The notes below the pieces were generated by a model, which was not told the DNA's origin, made no database searches, and saw only the letters and a program-made list of their open reading frames with translations. This document shows positions 1-11,170 of a DNA stretch of 64,000 bases, piece by piece (positions within the stretch are counted from its first letter, which is position 1; every line of letters begins with the position of its first letter). The position numbers were made by a program, and so were the translations under genes. The DNA is taken from the NCBI GenBank assembly GCA_026929865.2, contig CM049405.1:19118501-19182500 (forward strand), read 5' to 3'. This DNA is from Hyperoplus lanceolatus. Its lineage: Eukaryota; Chordata; Actinopteri; Uranoscopiformes; Ammodytidae.

Positions 1-954
1 ACTTCTCTTCTTTCCTTTCTCTAAATACAGTTTTTCCTTTTGCTCCATCTCTCTCCCGCATCCCCCCTTTCCCTATATTTCTTTTCTTTTGCAGCCCTCA
101 TGTGATACTCCCATAGTATTTCTTTCCAGCATGCTTGCTCTCTATATGTCTATCTCCCTGGCTGCCCCACCCTCCCTGTCTCTCTGAAAGAAGGTGATAA
201 CACCCAACGTTAGCTCGACGCTGCTCAGTCAGGGTTATCTTGTTCCTCTCCTCTTATCGCTGTAATGTGACACCACCTCTTATTCCTCCACAACAACCTC
301 CACGTCAACTCAAATGGCTGCTTCCCTTACGCCATGCAGCAACCCATGAGTCCGGAATAATTGTTTACGATCCAGTGCCCAGTGAAATTTGCTTTCAGAG
401 AGAGAGAGAGAGAGAGTGAGAGCCGTTTATTGAGGGGCACAGCTTGTAACATTGATATTGCTCTCAACCAGCAGAGTCTCGTGGGGGAATTATTGTAATT
501 TTATTTTTTTGTTTGCCTCCTGCCCTCAACTGTTGTGAACGTCCTGACAGAGATTGAGAGATTAATTGATTAATCATAGTCAGTTTAGTTGCTTTGCCTA
601 ATGTAGCTCTGCCTGGTACATGCCGTACTTTTTTTGAATCATTTTCCCATTCAGTTTGCACACAGCTTAATAGAAGAACAAATGCTCAACCCTGTGGAAA
701 AGCAGATAAGGATTTTTTTTACTACCTATTTTTTTAACTATATTTTAACAGCGGTCCCCAAAGGTATCAAATTAATTTTCTTCCTTTCTCTTCTCCATTT
801 ACGATCTATACACAATTTCTAAACTTAAACACTGGTCAAAGTAATGCATTCCAGTAGCCTATGTTAATACAGCATACAGGTGGGAGGTAGATTACACGTC
901 TCTTACTTAGGGTTACTTTGGGTCTCTCCCATTGGATTTCAAAATATGTTGCCT
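1..954. other. unannotated DNA, no gene seen
   Basis: I see no coding exon or recognisable mobile element here. The first 200 bases are pyrimidine-rich. A short (AG)n tract lies at 397-416. Small open frames overlap low-complexity T-rich sequence and resemble no family I know. Confidence 0.5.
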
Positions 955-1210
955 CGTTGGCTCTTAGCTGGGTTGAGATCTGATGGCCAAGGCCATAGTG
1001 TATGATTCACACCAATTTCATCCAACCATTCAGTGACCTTGTGTGTGCTGTGTGAACGCACGTGTTGTCGTCATAGGCAAGGCCCTTCAGATCAGGATAG
1101 AAATGGAAGGTTAAAGGTGATCACTCTGAATAACTCCGCGATGACAAGTGGGACAAGTGGAACCAACCATGTCAGGAAAATGGCCCTACATAGGATAACA
1201 GCGCTATACC
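955..1210 (-). pseudogene. Tc1-like transposase relic
   Basis: On the minus strand this stretch resembles the C-terminal catalytic part of a Tc1-like transposase family common in fish. It holds degraded versions of the segment with the second catalytic Asp, a Trp-Phe-Asp-Glu-like stretch and the following Ser-Pro-Asp-Leu-Asn-Pro motif. The last is recognisable on the plus strand near 963-985 as a run ending in GGGTTGAGATCTGATGG. Frameshifts and stops break the frame, and neither TIR nor a flanking TA pair was found, so only an internal fragment remains. The protein would have been a DDE cut-and-paste recombinase. The identification rests on nucleotide similarity to a repeat I remember. Subfamily is unknown. 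Confidence 0.5.
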
Positions 1211-1402
1211 ACACCAACCTCAATGTAAGGGTCAAGCTTTTGAGGCCCGTAGCAATCATACAAGTACAAATGCAAATGTCACTTCAGCCATTATTGCTAT
1301 TGAAACACTTGCCAGTCAAAGACTCTCAAAGATGTCTTCTTCCTGCCATCTCATAATAAGCTCTTATGTTCCTGCTTAACATGCATATGAGAGCATGATG
1401 TC

Positions 1403-1436
1403 ATTAACTGTACCATGCAATTAACTGTACCATGCA
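1403..1436. repeat. 17-bp unit duplicated in tandem
   Basis: The 17-base unit ATTAACTGTACCATGCA occurs twice in a row with no mismatch. A TA microsatellite follows at 1444-1469. The exact identity points to a recent slippage duplication. Confidence 0.9.
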
Positions 1437-1469
1437 ATACATCTATATATATATATATATATATATATA

Positions 1470-2872
1470 CATTTTGAGTTATTCAAATTCTATGTTTCTC
1501 CAATTAGCTTATTATTTAAGTTTTTTATTTCAGATTTTTTTTTATTGTATTGTATTTCATTACATTACAAAATATGCCCTATGCTCCTAACTCAGTCATT
1601 GTCTAAGTTATCAAGGCTATCAAAGTGACACAATTGTATTCTGAAGCTTTCCCATGGATTCTACCAGAATATTAGCACTGCAGAACTGAAAAACGACCGC
1701 AAAGTACACTGACTATCTTGTCTTAGGCCTTACTGAGACTATAACAATCGTCTTGATAATGATCGTGGATGTGGCTGTTTACCTGTGTGTGGGTATCTCT
1801 GCCTTGTGCGTGTTTATGTGAGAGCCAGTGTGGGCTTGCTAATGGCTTCATTATGATCAAATAACATATTCACAGCCAGCACTCCACATGATATATTTGC
1901 TTTTTTGAGGTCTGTCAGCAGGGTGGGCAGTGACAAGGCTTTTTGTTATGGCCTCCTAAATCTCAAAGGACCACATTGACTGCCTATAGTGAGCTAATTA
2001 TTGATGCTAACTGCCTGTCATGCTGCCACTGTTTAAAGGATTATATTTATATATTACTGGCGCTACTCAGATAAACCTCTCAACCTGTGCTGTTGTAACT
2101 GTCAAACACTGTTAGGCCCATGTATTGACGTACAGCACATATAGCCCGATATACGGTCAGATGAGAAACAAATATATAATATAGTTTATTTCTATTTTCT
2201 GGAAGTCACATTTATAATTTCAATGAGGTAAAACATTTGGACTTAACATGTGTTCTTTAATGGTAGATCCTACTTTTTTATCAAAGGAATAAGTGCTGTA
2301 AGTTCCCATTTAATTTTTTTAAATTACTAAACAAAAGGTATATTTTTCAGGGGTTTCTTTACATAAAATAGTAGGAATGCCTTCTTTCCTTCTTTCTAAA
2401 CCAAAAAGTATCTATACAGTATCTTATAGATAGCATTTTACACTGAGGGATTAATGCTCTTTTATACCCTCTGTTGGAAAACGGTAGACTGTCCCTTTAA
2501 AGGCCGGAAGCATGAAAACATTGTATTCGACCCCCTTTGATTTTCGTAAACTTTGTCTGTAGCGTTGACAGAAATGCCATTGGAAGACAGAGGGTGCTGA
2601 TCTTCTTCATCATGTTTTTCACTTGTGAAGTATTTTTAAATTTCAATGGGAGTGGACATCTACAGAGCCCCATCCCCATTTCTGCTCTAGCTGGCTCTAT
2701 TCAAGTCCCTCTTCAACTGCCCTCAGTGTCCACACAAAAATGCTCACGCACACACACTGCTCATTTCACACTCAGATACCCCGGGTGTCTTTAATAGAGG
2801 TCACATTGAGAGGGGCCTCCAGTGGGGATTTACCCATGGTTCCCCTTTACGATGATGAGAACCCCCTTCACG

Positions 2873-2922
<50 letters not shown>

Positions 2923-5208
2923 CCAGCTACGTGTATGAGAGAAAAAGGGAGAGTTTTCCCTTTATTTATTTTTTACCATTTGTGTCTTTGCCTTTCACAC
3001 TGGGTCAATGTATTAATAGACTATGTGTACCTAAGAATAGCATTTTTAGCTTATCATGATAAACCCATACCCACTGTATTTTTTTTTCTCTCACACTTTT
3101 ATCTCTCTCCCTTTCTCTCTGTCAAATGTCAGTGATACCCCAGACTGATCTGTTGGCCCAAACAACACGTTCGACCACCCCTACCATTTGACACCATTGA
3201 CAAATAGATTGCCGACCAGTGAGTCAGGCCTGTGACCCTGTCATTCCCTTAGCAAGACTGATTGGATTCCATTTGTCCCCACAGAGGAAAGGCAGCGATT
3301 ACAAACAGATAAACAGAGTGGTACTGCATGGCGGTTGGCCAGCCACTGACTGCTCCCAAATCCCCCCTGTGACAGGGAGAGGAGATTGAGAATGTGTGAA
3401 AGTGGTGGGCTCGAGAAAAAAACAGAGAGTTTCAAGGCCAGGTTGTTTACTGCTGCGACGGTGTGGGAGGGTTGATGGAAGTAGTACCTACGACGATGTG
3501 ACTTTTTGAGAGTTTAAGAGTTGGTTTGGAATTGACGATTGTCTTCAGCACTTACTCAAATATAGCAGCGGAACAACATCAATCCTACAAAATCTACCAA
3601 CAAAAGAATCGCATACTGTACTTTAGAGCAATTGGAGAAGTGGCGATATATGAGGCCCGGTTAGATAGTGCCATACCACATGGACGTTTACTGTCTTACA
3701 GTTTGTATATGCTGACATGATAGCTTAAATGAGACACTTCATCCAAAAAGTTCTTGTAGGTTAGGGTTAGAGATTCATCACATCACAAGAATGGTCATTT
3801 CAGTTACAACAGAAACACAGTTTAAACGCTCGATTGAACATATCTATACGATTTGTTCTCGTTTCACTTTACTGCAGTTTAAAAGCAAATGCAAACTTAA
3901 TCGAAGTGTGTTTACTTATCTACCGAAAGCTTTCATATTATTATTTTTTTGTATCGGTCAGGGCCTTGTCGTAGCATTGTCTGAACACAGTGCAGGCAAT
4001 CCTCGTCTGACCTTGCTTATTCATTTCCCTGTTATCATGGTGTCATTACGAGAACTATCCAACCGCTGTGTGCTTAAGAAATCGGTTTGGATTTTTGTTG
4101 TATTGGTTTTGTATTAAGAAGGATAAGTAGATTACAGAATAAAGACTGTCCTATATTCAAATGCTGCATCAGTGCCTGAAATGGCCATCTATTGAAGGAT
4201 GGGTAAATAGTCCCCTAAAACCCTGGCTTATTTGTTTGAATATCAGCTCGGATAAGATTAGTTTTTTTTACTAGCTTTGTGTACCACATTACTGTAGTGA
4301 ATCAATGTGTAGTTAGTTGAGGGAGAATTTCTATGTAGACTTGTTCTAGAGCATGGCCAGTGCTAACCAGTGGTGTCTGGGGCCTTCTGTAAGGAAAACA
4401 AGGTGCATTCATTCTTCTTTTTTATGAAGTGGGGAACCTTTGAATAATTACTATGTGCAAATCACAAAATAACACTCCTACGCACTTGTTGTTCGCTGTG
4501 GCTGTGATGGTGGTTCAAATCTCTTTATGGCTCATTGCACCATCGGCATAATGTTTTTTTTTTCTTTTTTCATAAGCAGGTATAACAAACAGGCTGCACG
4601 GGTTAGTGGAGGTTAGTTCTTTTGTTTTTGTTATTGTTGTTTCAACCTTGGTTTTGTCATGGTGAACTACATGGTGCCTCAGTGTGTATCCCCATGTCTC
4701 CAAGGTGGGTTAATGATAAAGAGGGATATCTCTTGTGCTGGTGGGGGCTAGGACAGGTCCTGTTAACTTGGCTCTCTGGCGAGTCCCAATGACAAGAGGC
4801 TTCACGGGCCATAAACCCAGAGGGATGAGGGAGAGACGAAAATGGCCGACTGTCTCAATTTTCTGCCAGACTGCCTCTTGCCTTCTCTCATATTTTTATG
4901 CCATTGTGCATATGCGTGCATGTGTGCCTGTGTGTGTGTGTGTGTGTGTTGCTTATTCAGATCACCTCCACCCTCTGTTGTAATTCAGATTGTTCACTTA
5001 ATGTTGTCAGTCTCTCTTTCTCTCTATCTCTCTCTTACTTGCTTTCTCCATTGGTCACACCATACAAACACACAGAAACCACATGACAGTGATCCTGACA
5101 GGCGCATATTGAAACTCAACCCTGAAGGTTAGGATAAGTGTTTGTAAAGAAATGATTCATAGTTCAAACTAAGTGGTGCATGTTACAATACGAACAAACA
5201 AACGCAAA
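1470..5208. other. unannotated DNA with simple repeats
   Basis: No exon or mobile element was recognised. It contains a CA tract at 2871-2919 and a TG tract at about 4923-4950. Several 60-110 codon open frames exist, but they are AT-rich, unconserved-looking or driven by the CA repeats. Confidence 0.45.
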
Positions 5209-5214
5209 CACGCA

Positions 5215-5288
<74 letters not shown>

Positions 5289-5299
5289 TACACACACGT
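5209..5299. repeat. (CA)n microsatellite, about 90 bp
   Basis: Near-perfect CA dinucleotide array with CG interruptions at both edges. It produces false open frames of alternating His/Thr or Cys/Val. Confidence 0.98.
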
Positions 5300-5319
5300 G
5301 CTAGCTTGTGGAGCTTTAC

Positions 5320-5470
5320 TAAACCAGCCGAGCAGAATGGCAGCTTCATTATGATTGCTGCCGGCATATCAGGTTGTAATTATCAACGCTGGCTTATTCA
5401 CTCTTTAATTGCCTCGTTTAATTTGTTCACATTTGGTGCTGAACAATGTCAACCTGCTGCAGTTGCAATT
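5320..5470. promoter_or_regulatory. candidate conserved noncoding element
   Basis: Just after the CA tract the sequence becomes complex and repeat-free. It has several TAAT-type cores (TAATTATC, TTTAATTG, GTTTAATTTG) within about 90 bases, the texture often seen in vertebrate developmental enhancers. It has no sustained reading frame with exon-like character. This is inference from composition only. Confidence 0.25.
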
Positions 5471-7920
5471 TGCTCCAAGGACATGAAACGTACACGGCCA
5501 CAAGTCTTCTGAGTGTGCGTCTGTGTATCTCACCATGTGCTATCTACTCTTACCTACTCATTGTTTATTATTTTCTCATAGACACACTGGTCAATTTGTG
5601 TATAAGCCCAGTGCTTGTACTGCTTTTTCATTATCACTTTGAAGGTCTTGAAATTGTGTGCCTGCCCTTTAAGACTTACTTACTTCAAATCGACATTTAA
5701 TTTCCAAATCATAATTACTTTTAACATTAAAAATCATATTACAACATATAGCAAGAGTCAATGTGCAGTAGAAAACTCAACTCATCTCACCTGATCACCT
5801 TCCATCTGCCATTTGAACCTCAAGTTTCAATATTATACAAGCAATAATATTTAATTAGTGGAGGTTAGTGGAGTTCAGAGTGAGAGGGAGAAGGCAGAAC
5901 TCTTTCACATTTTCAGGGTGTAGTTAAGATAAGCTTGTGGACTCTGTTTATTATGACAGATGTCAGAGAACCTATTCCACCCAGCATAGAACATTGTATA
6001 TGGTGGCATGAATGTTTCTTGACAAGACTCTGCGGCGCTGATTGTCAAACTCAATGGGTGGCTGCCTTGTTGACAGGTCATGGCAAATCGGTATTTAATA
6101 GGAATGTCTATGAACCCTGCTTATATGTATGGTCGCATGGGGATTTTCAGACATATTTCTGTATCATTCTGTGTCACCTTTACTCATTGATGTGGCCACC
6201 ACACCTGTTCATCAGTGTATGTGTGTATCACAATAGCAGAGGCAAAATCTTCAAACTGTATGTTTGTTTTAGGTCTGTTTTTCGATGTCAGTCAAAAATA
6301 CGTGTGGGGGTGTCAAACAGGTCTCAGATGTGTGTGTGTGTGTGTGTGTGTGTGAATGAGTCTCATTGTTGAGTCCAGTGGCGATACCGGACTCATTAAG
6401 ACAGATGAGGAGCGCCCAATGTCATGGTTGGGTTAACAGCCCATTGGCAAGCCCCGCCATGGAGCTCTCAGCTCTGCCACGCACCACATATTTATCTGTT
6501 GGAATGTCAAATGAACAGGGAAATTTATTCACCCGAGTTATTGTTTGAGAGGAATATGGTGGTAGTGGTGGGGGATGTTCTTACCAAAAAGTGAGAAAAA
6601 CTGTTTTAGATTCACCTTGTTATTAAGAACAGCCAGTAGACGAAGGAACTGCTGTATTTCGGTCTGATTTTAGCAGATTCCTATCACTAAAACTGATATG
6701 ACAGCTGTCAGTGTTCAGCTCATGCTTAATATTAATAACATGTCTTTTGAGATGTCAAAACTGAACAATTTTAGGTTTTCTGGATGACACACATCACATC
6801 CAATGTTTTGGAAAGGTTTGTATCATTGTTTTACCTAAATTACATTTGCGATGTAATGACTCATTATTTTTCTTATTTTCTAAAAACATTTATATTTACA
6901 TTTCTAAAATTCTATATGAATAACTGCACACACTGATGCCATTTTCTCCTCATAATCGTATACCCTTCGACTTGGTCAAGAGGTGTGTCTGTGTGTGTGC
7001 TTAACCTTTCAGTCCCCATTGTACAGAGGATGACCCCATCAATAATAGAAGTGCCCTGGCCTACGTGTTGCACATATAAAACAGGCATTCAAATTTAAAG
7101 CTTGAATACAGAATGATTTTTTTTTCTTTTTGGGCCTGCATAAAATGTGGCTTAATAAATACATTCAAATGTATCCCATCTGCCATTTATCTTTTTTAAA
7201 CCTCTACAGCATCATTGTGTAAATGCATTAAGCAAGTCTATAAACTGTGTTTAAAAAAAACCTTAACACAAAACCATTGGATGATTTACACAGTCTCTTG
7301 CAATCACTTCTCACCAGGATATTCGCCTGACTTAATTGAGGGGTTAGAAAGAAGAAAAGAAAAAAAACAACAAAGAAAACAAGTGGAAGACTTTGGACAA
7401 TCGCTTCTCTCTTACCTAAATCCTTTTGTAATGCCTCAGCTTGGCTAATAAGCTCCCCCCAGTGCACAGAGGATTGATTGAAACAAAAAACGCAAAGCTT
7501 CAATGATTCAAGGAGACTTTCTTTTACAAAGTGGGCCAACACTGTGCAGTGAATTCCTTATGAGTGTGTAGGGGTGGGCTGGGTCTGAGAGGGAGGTGGG
7601 GGGGAGGGTCTTCCTGTGGGGAGAGGAAGTGAAAGTGGAATACTGATAGCAGCACCCAGTACCTCATCATTAAGAAACACCATATGGTATCGCAACAAAC
7701 GTGACTGTAAGCCAGTGGGCTGAAGCCTGCAACCTGGTGCAGATTTGTGTTAACTTTGGAACCACAATGGTGAGGTTTCCCCTTTAAATGGTCTGTTATT
7801 TTTTAAATTTGTTAAAAAATGTTTTAATTAAAAATGGTTGAGAGGGAGGCCTCCTACGGTACCCAAGATGTTTCACATCCTCGATCAAGTCCCTGTCTTG
7901 TCTTTTTGTGATGAGAACAT
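5471..7920. other. unannotated DNA
   Basis: No exon or mobile element was recognised. A TG tract lies at 6330-6354. The block right after it (about 6360-6550) is high-complexity and less AT-rich than its surroundings and is listed as a weak conserved-element candidate in the findings. The rest is AT-rich. Confidence 0.4.
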
Positions 7921-7924
7921 TTAA

Positions 7925-8365
7925 AGGTGCTCTAAGCGGAATGGTTATTTTAGCTAACTTCCAGTTATTGCAGTTAGCAGTCCCCTCGCTCGTCCCTACG
8001 TCACCACATTAATGCACTGCGGTCTTCAAGCAGCGAGTTATCTAGCATCATCTCAGATCCTTAAGTGTGATAAAAACATTGGGAAGGATTTTTACCTGCT
8101 CCGCCATTGTAGGCGCATACATTCACTCATCTGTTGCTCTGGCGTGCACTGGCAGTGAGACCATGAGTGAGACGGGTGTCGGTTTGTAGCGTTCTCTCTT
8201 GTGATTGGATATTAATTTCGGGATCCCCGAAAAGTTTATTAGCCGATTACATGCAGAGCAGCTGAGATCGGCTTTATGAAACGCGCACATTATGAAAGTG
8301 ATCACTGTATGAATAAAGAACAATTTAACACTTATATTAACATAAATAAACCGCTTACTTCACCT
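7925..8365 (+). mobile_element. TTAA-flanked miniature element, copy A
   Basis: A 441-bp non-autonomous element bounded by TTAA at 7921-7924 and 8366-8369. The ends are imperfect inverted repeats: AGGTGCTCTAAGCGG on the left and, read from the other strand, AGGTGAAGTAAGCGG on the right. Homologous copies lie at 25480-26247, 39262-40124 (inverted) and, more diverged, 60222-60564, with an end fragment near 49637. TTAA target sites are the hallmark of the piggyBac superfamily, so mobilisation by a piggyBac transposase is the simplest inference. No transposase is encoded. Copy A lacks the nested insertions seen in B and C and is the best local reference for the family. Confidence 0.8.
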
Positions 8366-8369
8366 TTAA

Positions 8370-10561
8370 GATATATTATAATGTCAATTTCCATTAGGAT
8401 GTATTACTCACACTCACAATCAGAATTATTGGTTGATCTAGCTTCTTTTTTTCATCCAGTTACTTGGAATTATGGCACCATATTTCATATATGAACTGCA
8501 GTTTCAATTTTACAACTGAACCGTGTGGTATGAATCAGAATTGATACCGTCCCTGATGTGATTAGACCGCCAGATCAAAGGTTAACCATGGCGTGCCCCC
8601 AGCTACAACGTTATCTTTTGTTAGTTAGTAAGTTAAATAATGTGGTCATGTTGAGAGCATGGAATGGAATGCAGGAACTGACCATTGAAAAAAATGTACT
8701 CTAAAGGGCAACCATGTCTAGCTTAATATCTGTCAATATGAAACACAACACATATTCTGGCTTGAGAAAAGAACATGGATAAAGCAAGTGTTTTATTTGT
8801 CATTGTATAGTTCTTTAACGGAGAACATACATTGCATTCTTGTATGTGTTTTTCTAGGTTTCTGACTGTGTCGTGAGTCTAGTATTCTGTGATTCTTCTT
8901 CTGTCTAATCCACAGAAGAGAACAAGACCCAGTGTAGCTGAGAGGTTGAAAGGGAATTCTTAACACAATTTATGCCCTTCAGCTGTTTTTCCTGTATCGG
9001 ACAGAGATGGGAGAAAAATAATAATACAGTTGGCATTATGTCTACATACATAATCTCTTTCAGCATGATCGCAGAGCACCCATCCATCTTGGCTGACCGG
9101 TGTTGCAGTAGGCTGCATCACTCAGACACGATGGCTGCTGGTGAAGTCTTTGTGTTTCGTTTTGTTACTGTGGAAAGTATAACATTCACAGTGTTGGAGA
9201 TCAAAAGCTTATCAAATGGCTTTGGAGAGAGAACTGGCAGCCCAATAGCCCTTTTTTTCTGCACTGCTTTAGAAAATGATCATCAGTTTCCCCTTTGAAG
9301 CCTTCCTCATATGAGCTATCGTGATACTCTAGGCTATAACGTTGGAAAATGCATGTTAATCAATGACAACTCATTAGACTTTAATTTGTTCTAACTGTTT
9401 CTTAAGGTCCTAAGAAAAATGGCAACTTGAGTTGGGGAATAATCTCCTGTACATTTGTACAACTTTCCTACAGTATTTGAAACTTTTAAATGTCAATGAA
9501 ACGGTTTCATTATTAAAGTATATATGTTGTTAATATTTTTGTACAGGTCCAATTTAGCAGGAAGTTAGACAAACGGCTGGCTGACCAGAACATCCTGTGT
9601 TTTCAGAATGGTACAAAGGTGTCTTTGCATCACCATTGTCATACCATCATTGATCTAACATAGTCACATATCAATATACATTACCTGATTGCGGTGCATC
9701 TTGCGGTCTCAATTCCACTCCTTTCCTAAACAAATGCATGTGCCACTTGGGGCACTGGTGTCATAAAAACACCACCGCTTTTGTCCAAAGGTGCCACTAG
9801 AATGAACAAAAACTGAAAGTTCCTCATATAAAGTTAAATGTTTGGTAATTGTTCCGGTCTGTCATAGAATTTGAGGATTTCCTGAACTCACATTGAATGT
9901 TGCACCGCACTGATAATAATATAAATGCATATACAATAACATTTTAAGTATCCTGTCATGAAATTGTGGATTGCATATAGAACAATAGATATTCTCAACA
10001 CAAAAATATAAAGGTATTTCCAATTTAATTTTTTTTCCCCCAGAATTTCACATCTCTGAGATATAAAAAAAACTATAGCAAGGTAGATGTCATCGGAGCG
10101 AAAAAGAAACATAACCGCCTGTTACACTCTTCTGGTGGCAGACATTCCAACAGGCTCAGGTGTGCAGAGGGCGGGAAGTGAATTGTAAGCTCTCACTGAT
10201 TTACTATCTGTCTACCTGTATCTCTCTCACAGTGAAATGTACTGTGGAGATCTTAAGAAGATACAGTTTGTGTAACTGTGGGAAGGCAGCTCACTGTTCA
10301 TGTCTAGATTCTTATCTGTCAAGGTAGTTTACCACACACTCAACAATAGTGTCACCTTTCAATATCATTCTCTGTGAATGTTCCTTCTTAGTCTGAGTGT
10401 TACATTCAAAATCACAGTATGGTGTGTGTATATTAGTCCAAGTGCCATACACATTTAAGAACAGTAACTTTTTAACAACAATATTGTTTTGTGTTGAATA
10501 ATAGATGTAGTTTGCCGGAGTTAATCTCAGATCATACGGCTCTAACAGTTTTCAAGCATAG
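8370..10561. other. unannotated DNA
   Basis: No exon was recognised. A short stretch at about 9750-9797 shares an ACCGCTTTTGTCCAAAGG core with the element at 45093-46027 and is probably a decayed piece of that family. The remainder is AT-rich single-copy-looking sequence. Confidence 0.4.
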
Positions 10562-11170
10562 ATCAAATCAAATCAGTTTTATTTGTATAGCCCAAAATCA
10601 CAAATTGACATTTGCCTCAGTGGTCTTTACATTCCATACAATATGATACAATATGACACCCTGCCCTTACACCCTTAGCTTGGCTGAGAAAAAACTCCCA
10701 GTAAAAAACCCTGTACCGGGATTCAATTTTTTTGAAGAAATCTCAGGGAGAGTTGACAAAGTAAGGGATCCCTCTCCCAGGACTGCAATAGATGTCATAA
10801 GTAGAGAAAATCACGAAGGATTTTGGTCATTGTCCAGATGTTTCATAATACTAAAGTAGAGTGCAAATAGTGTGGATGCAGGAGGACTTCAGATGCTGCC
10901 AGAGGGGGAGCCGGATCCACACCGTCTCGTTTCACCAGGGAAATCTAAGGTTTCCAGCGCCAGGATTACATCCAACGTCTCCAGGTGGCGTCCTTAACCA
11001 CTGCAACATCTTACACGTTGATGGTCCATTCTCAGCTGCTGTCAGAGGGGGGGGAGGGGGGACCAAATCCACACCGTCTCGTCACCACCAGGGAAAGCTG
11101 GAAGAGGACAGACAGACAACCAATGAGCGAACCAAAAATTAATTTAAAGATTTAAAAATGTAACAAGCAT
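10562..11170 (-). mobile_element. old fish repeat with LINE-type tail, left part
   Basis: Read on the minus strand this repeat ends with a sequence like GGCTATACAAATAAAACTGA followed by short TTTGA repeats. That is the 3' tail typical of L2-like LINEs and the SINEs they mobilise. The body includes a segment about CTCTCCCAGGACTGCAATAGATG that I recognise as common in spiny-rayed fish genomes but cannot name. Two internal copies of a unit containing ATCCACACCGTCTCGT occur at about 10914 and 11068, so part of the body is duplicated. Rex3 has inserted at 11170, and the repeat probably continues at 13886. It has no coding capacity. Confidence 0.65.

Noticed and set aside
5164..5512. Open frames of alternating His-Thr or Cys-Val residues (also at 14798-15104, 23281-23622, 43407-43819, 46251-46520, 50724-51281 and elsewhere)
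   Set aside because: They are translations of CA/TG microsatellites; no domain, start context or splice structure supports a gene.
5935..6372. A 145-codon plus-strand frame
   Set aside because: No family resemblance, no splice-site pair, and its C-terminus runs into a TG microsatellite; chance length is plausible.
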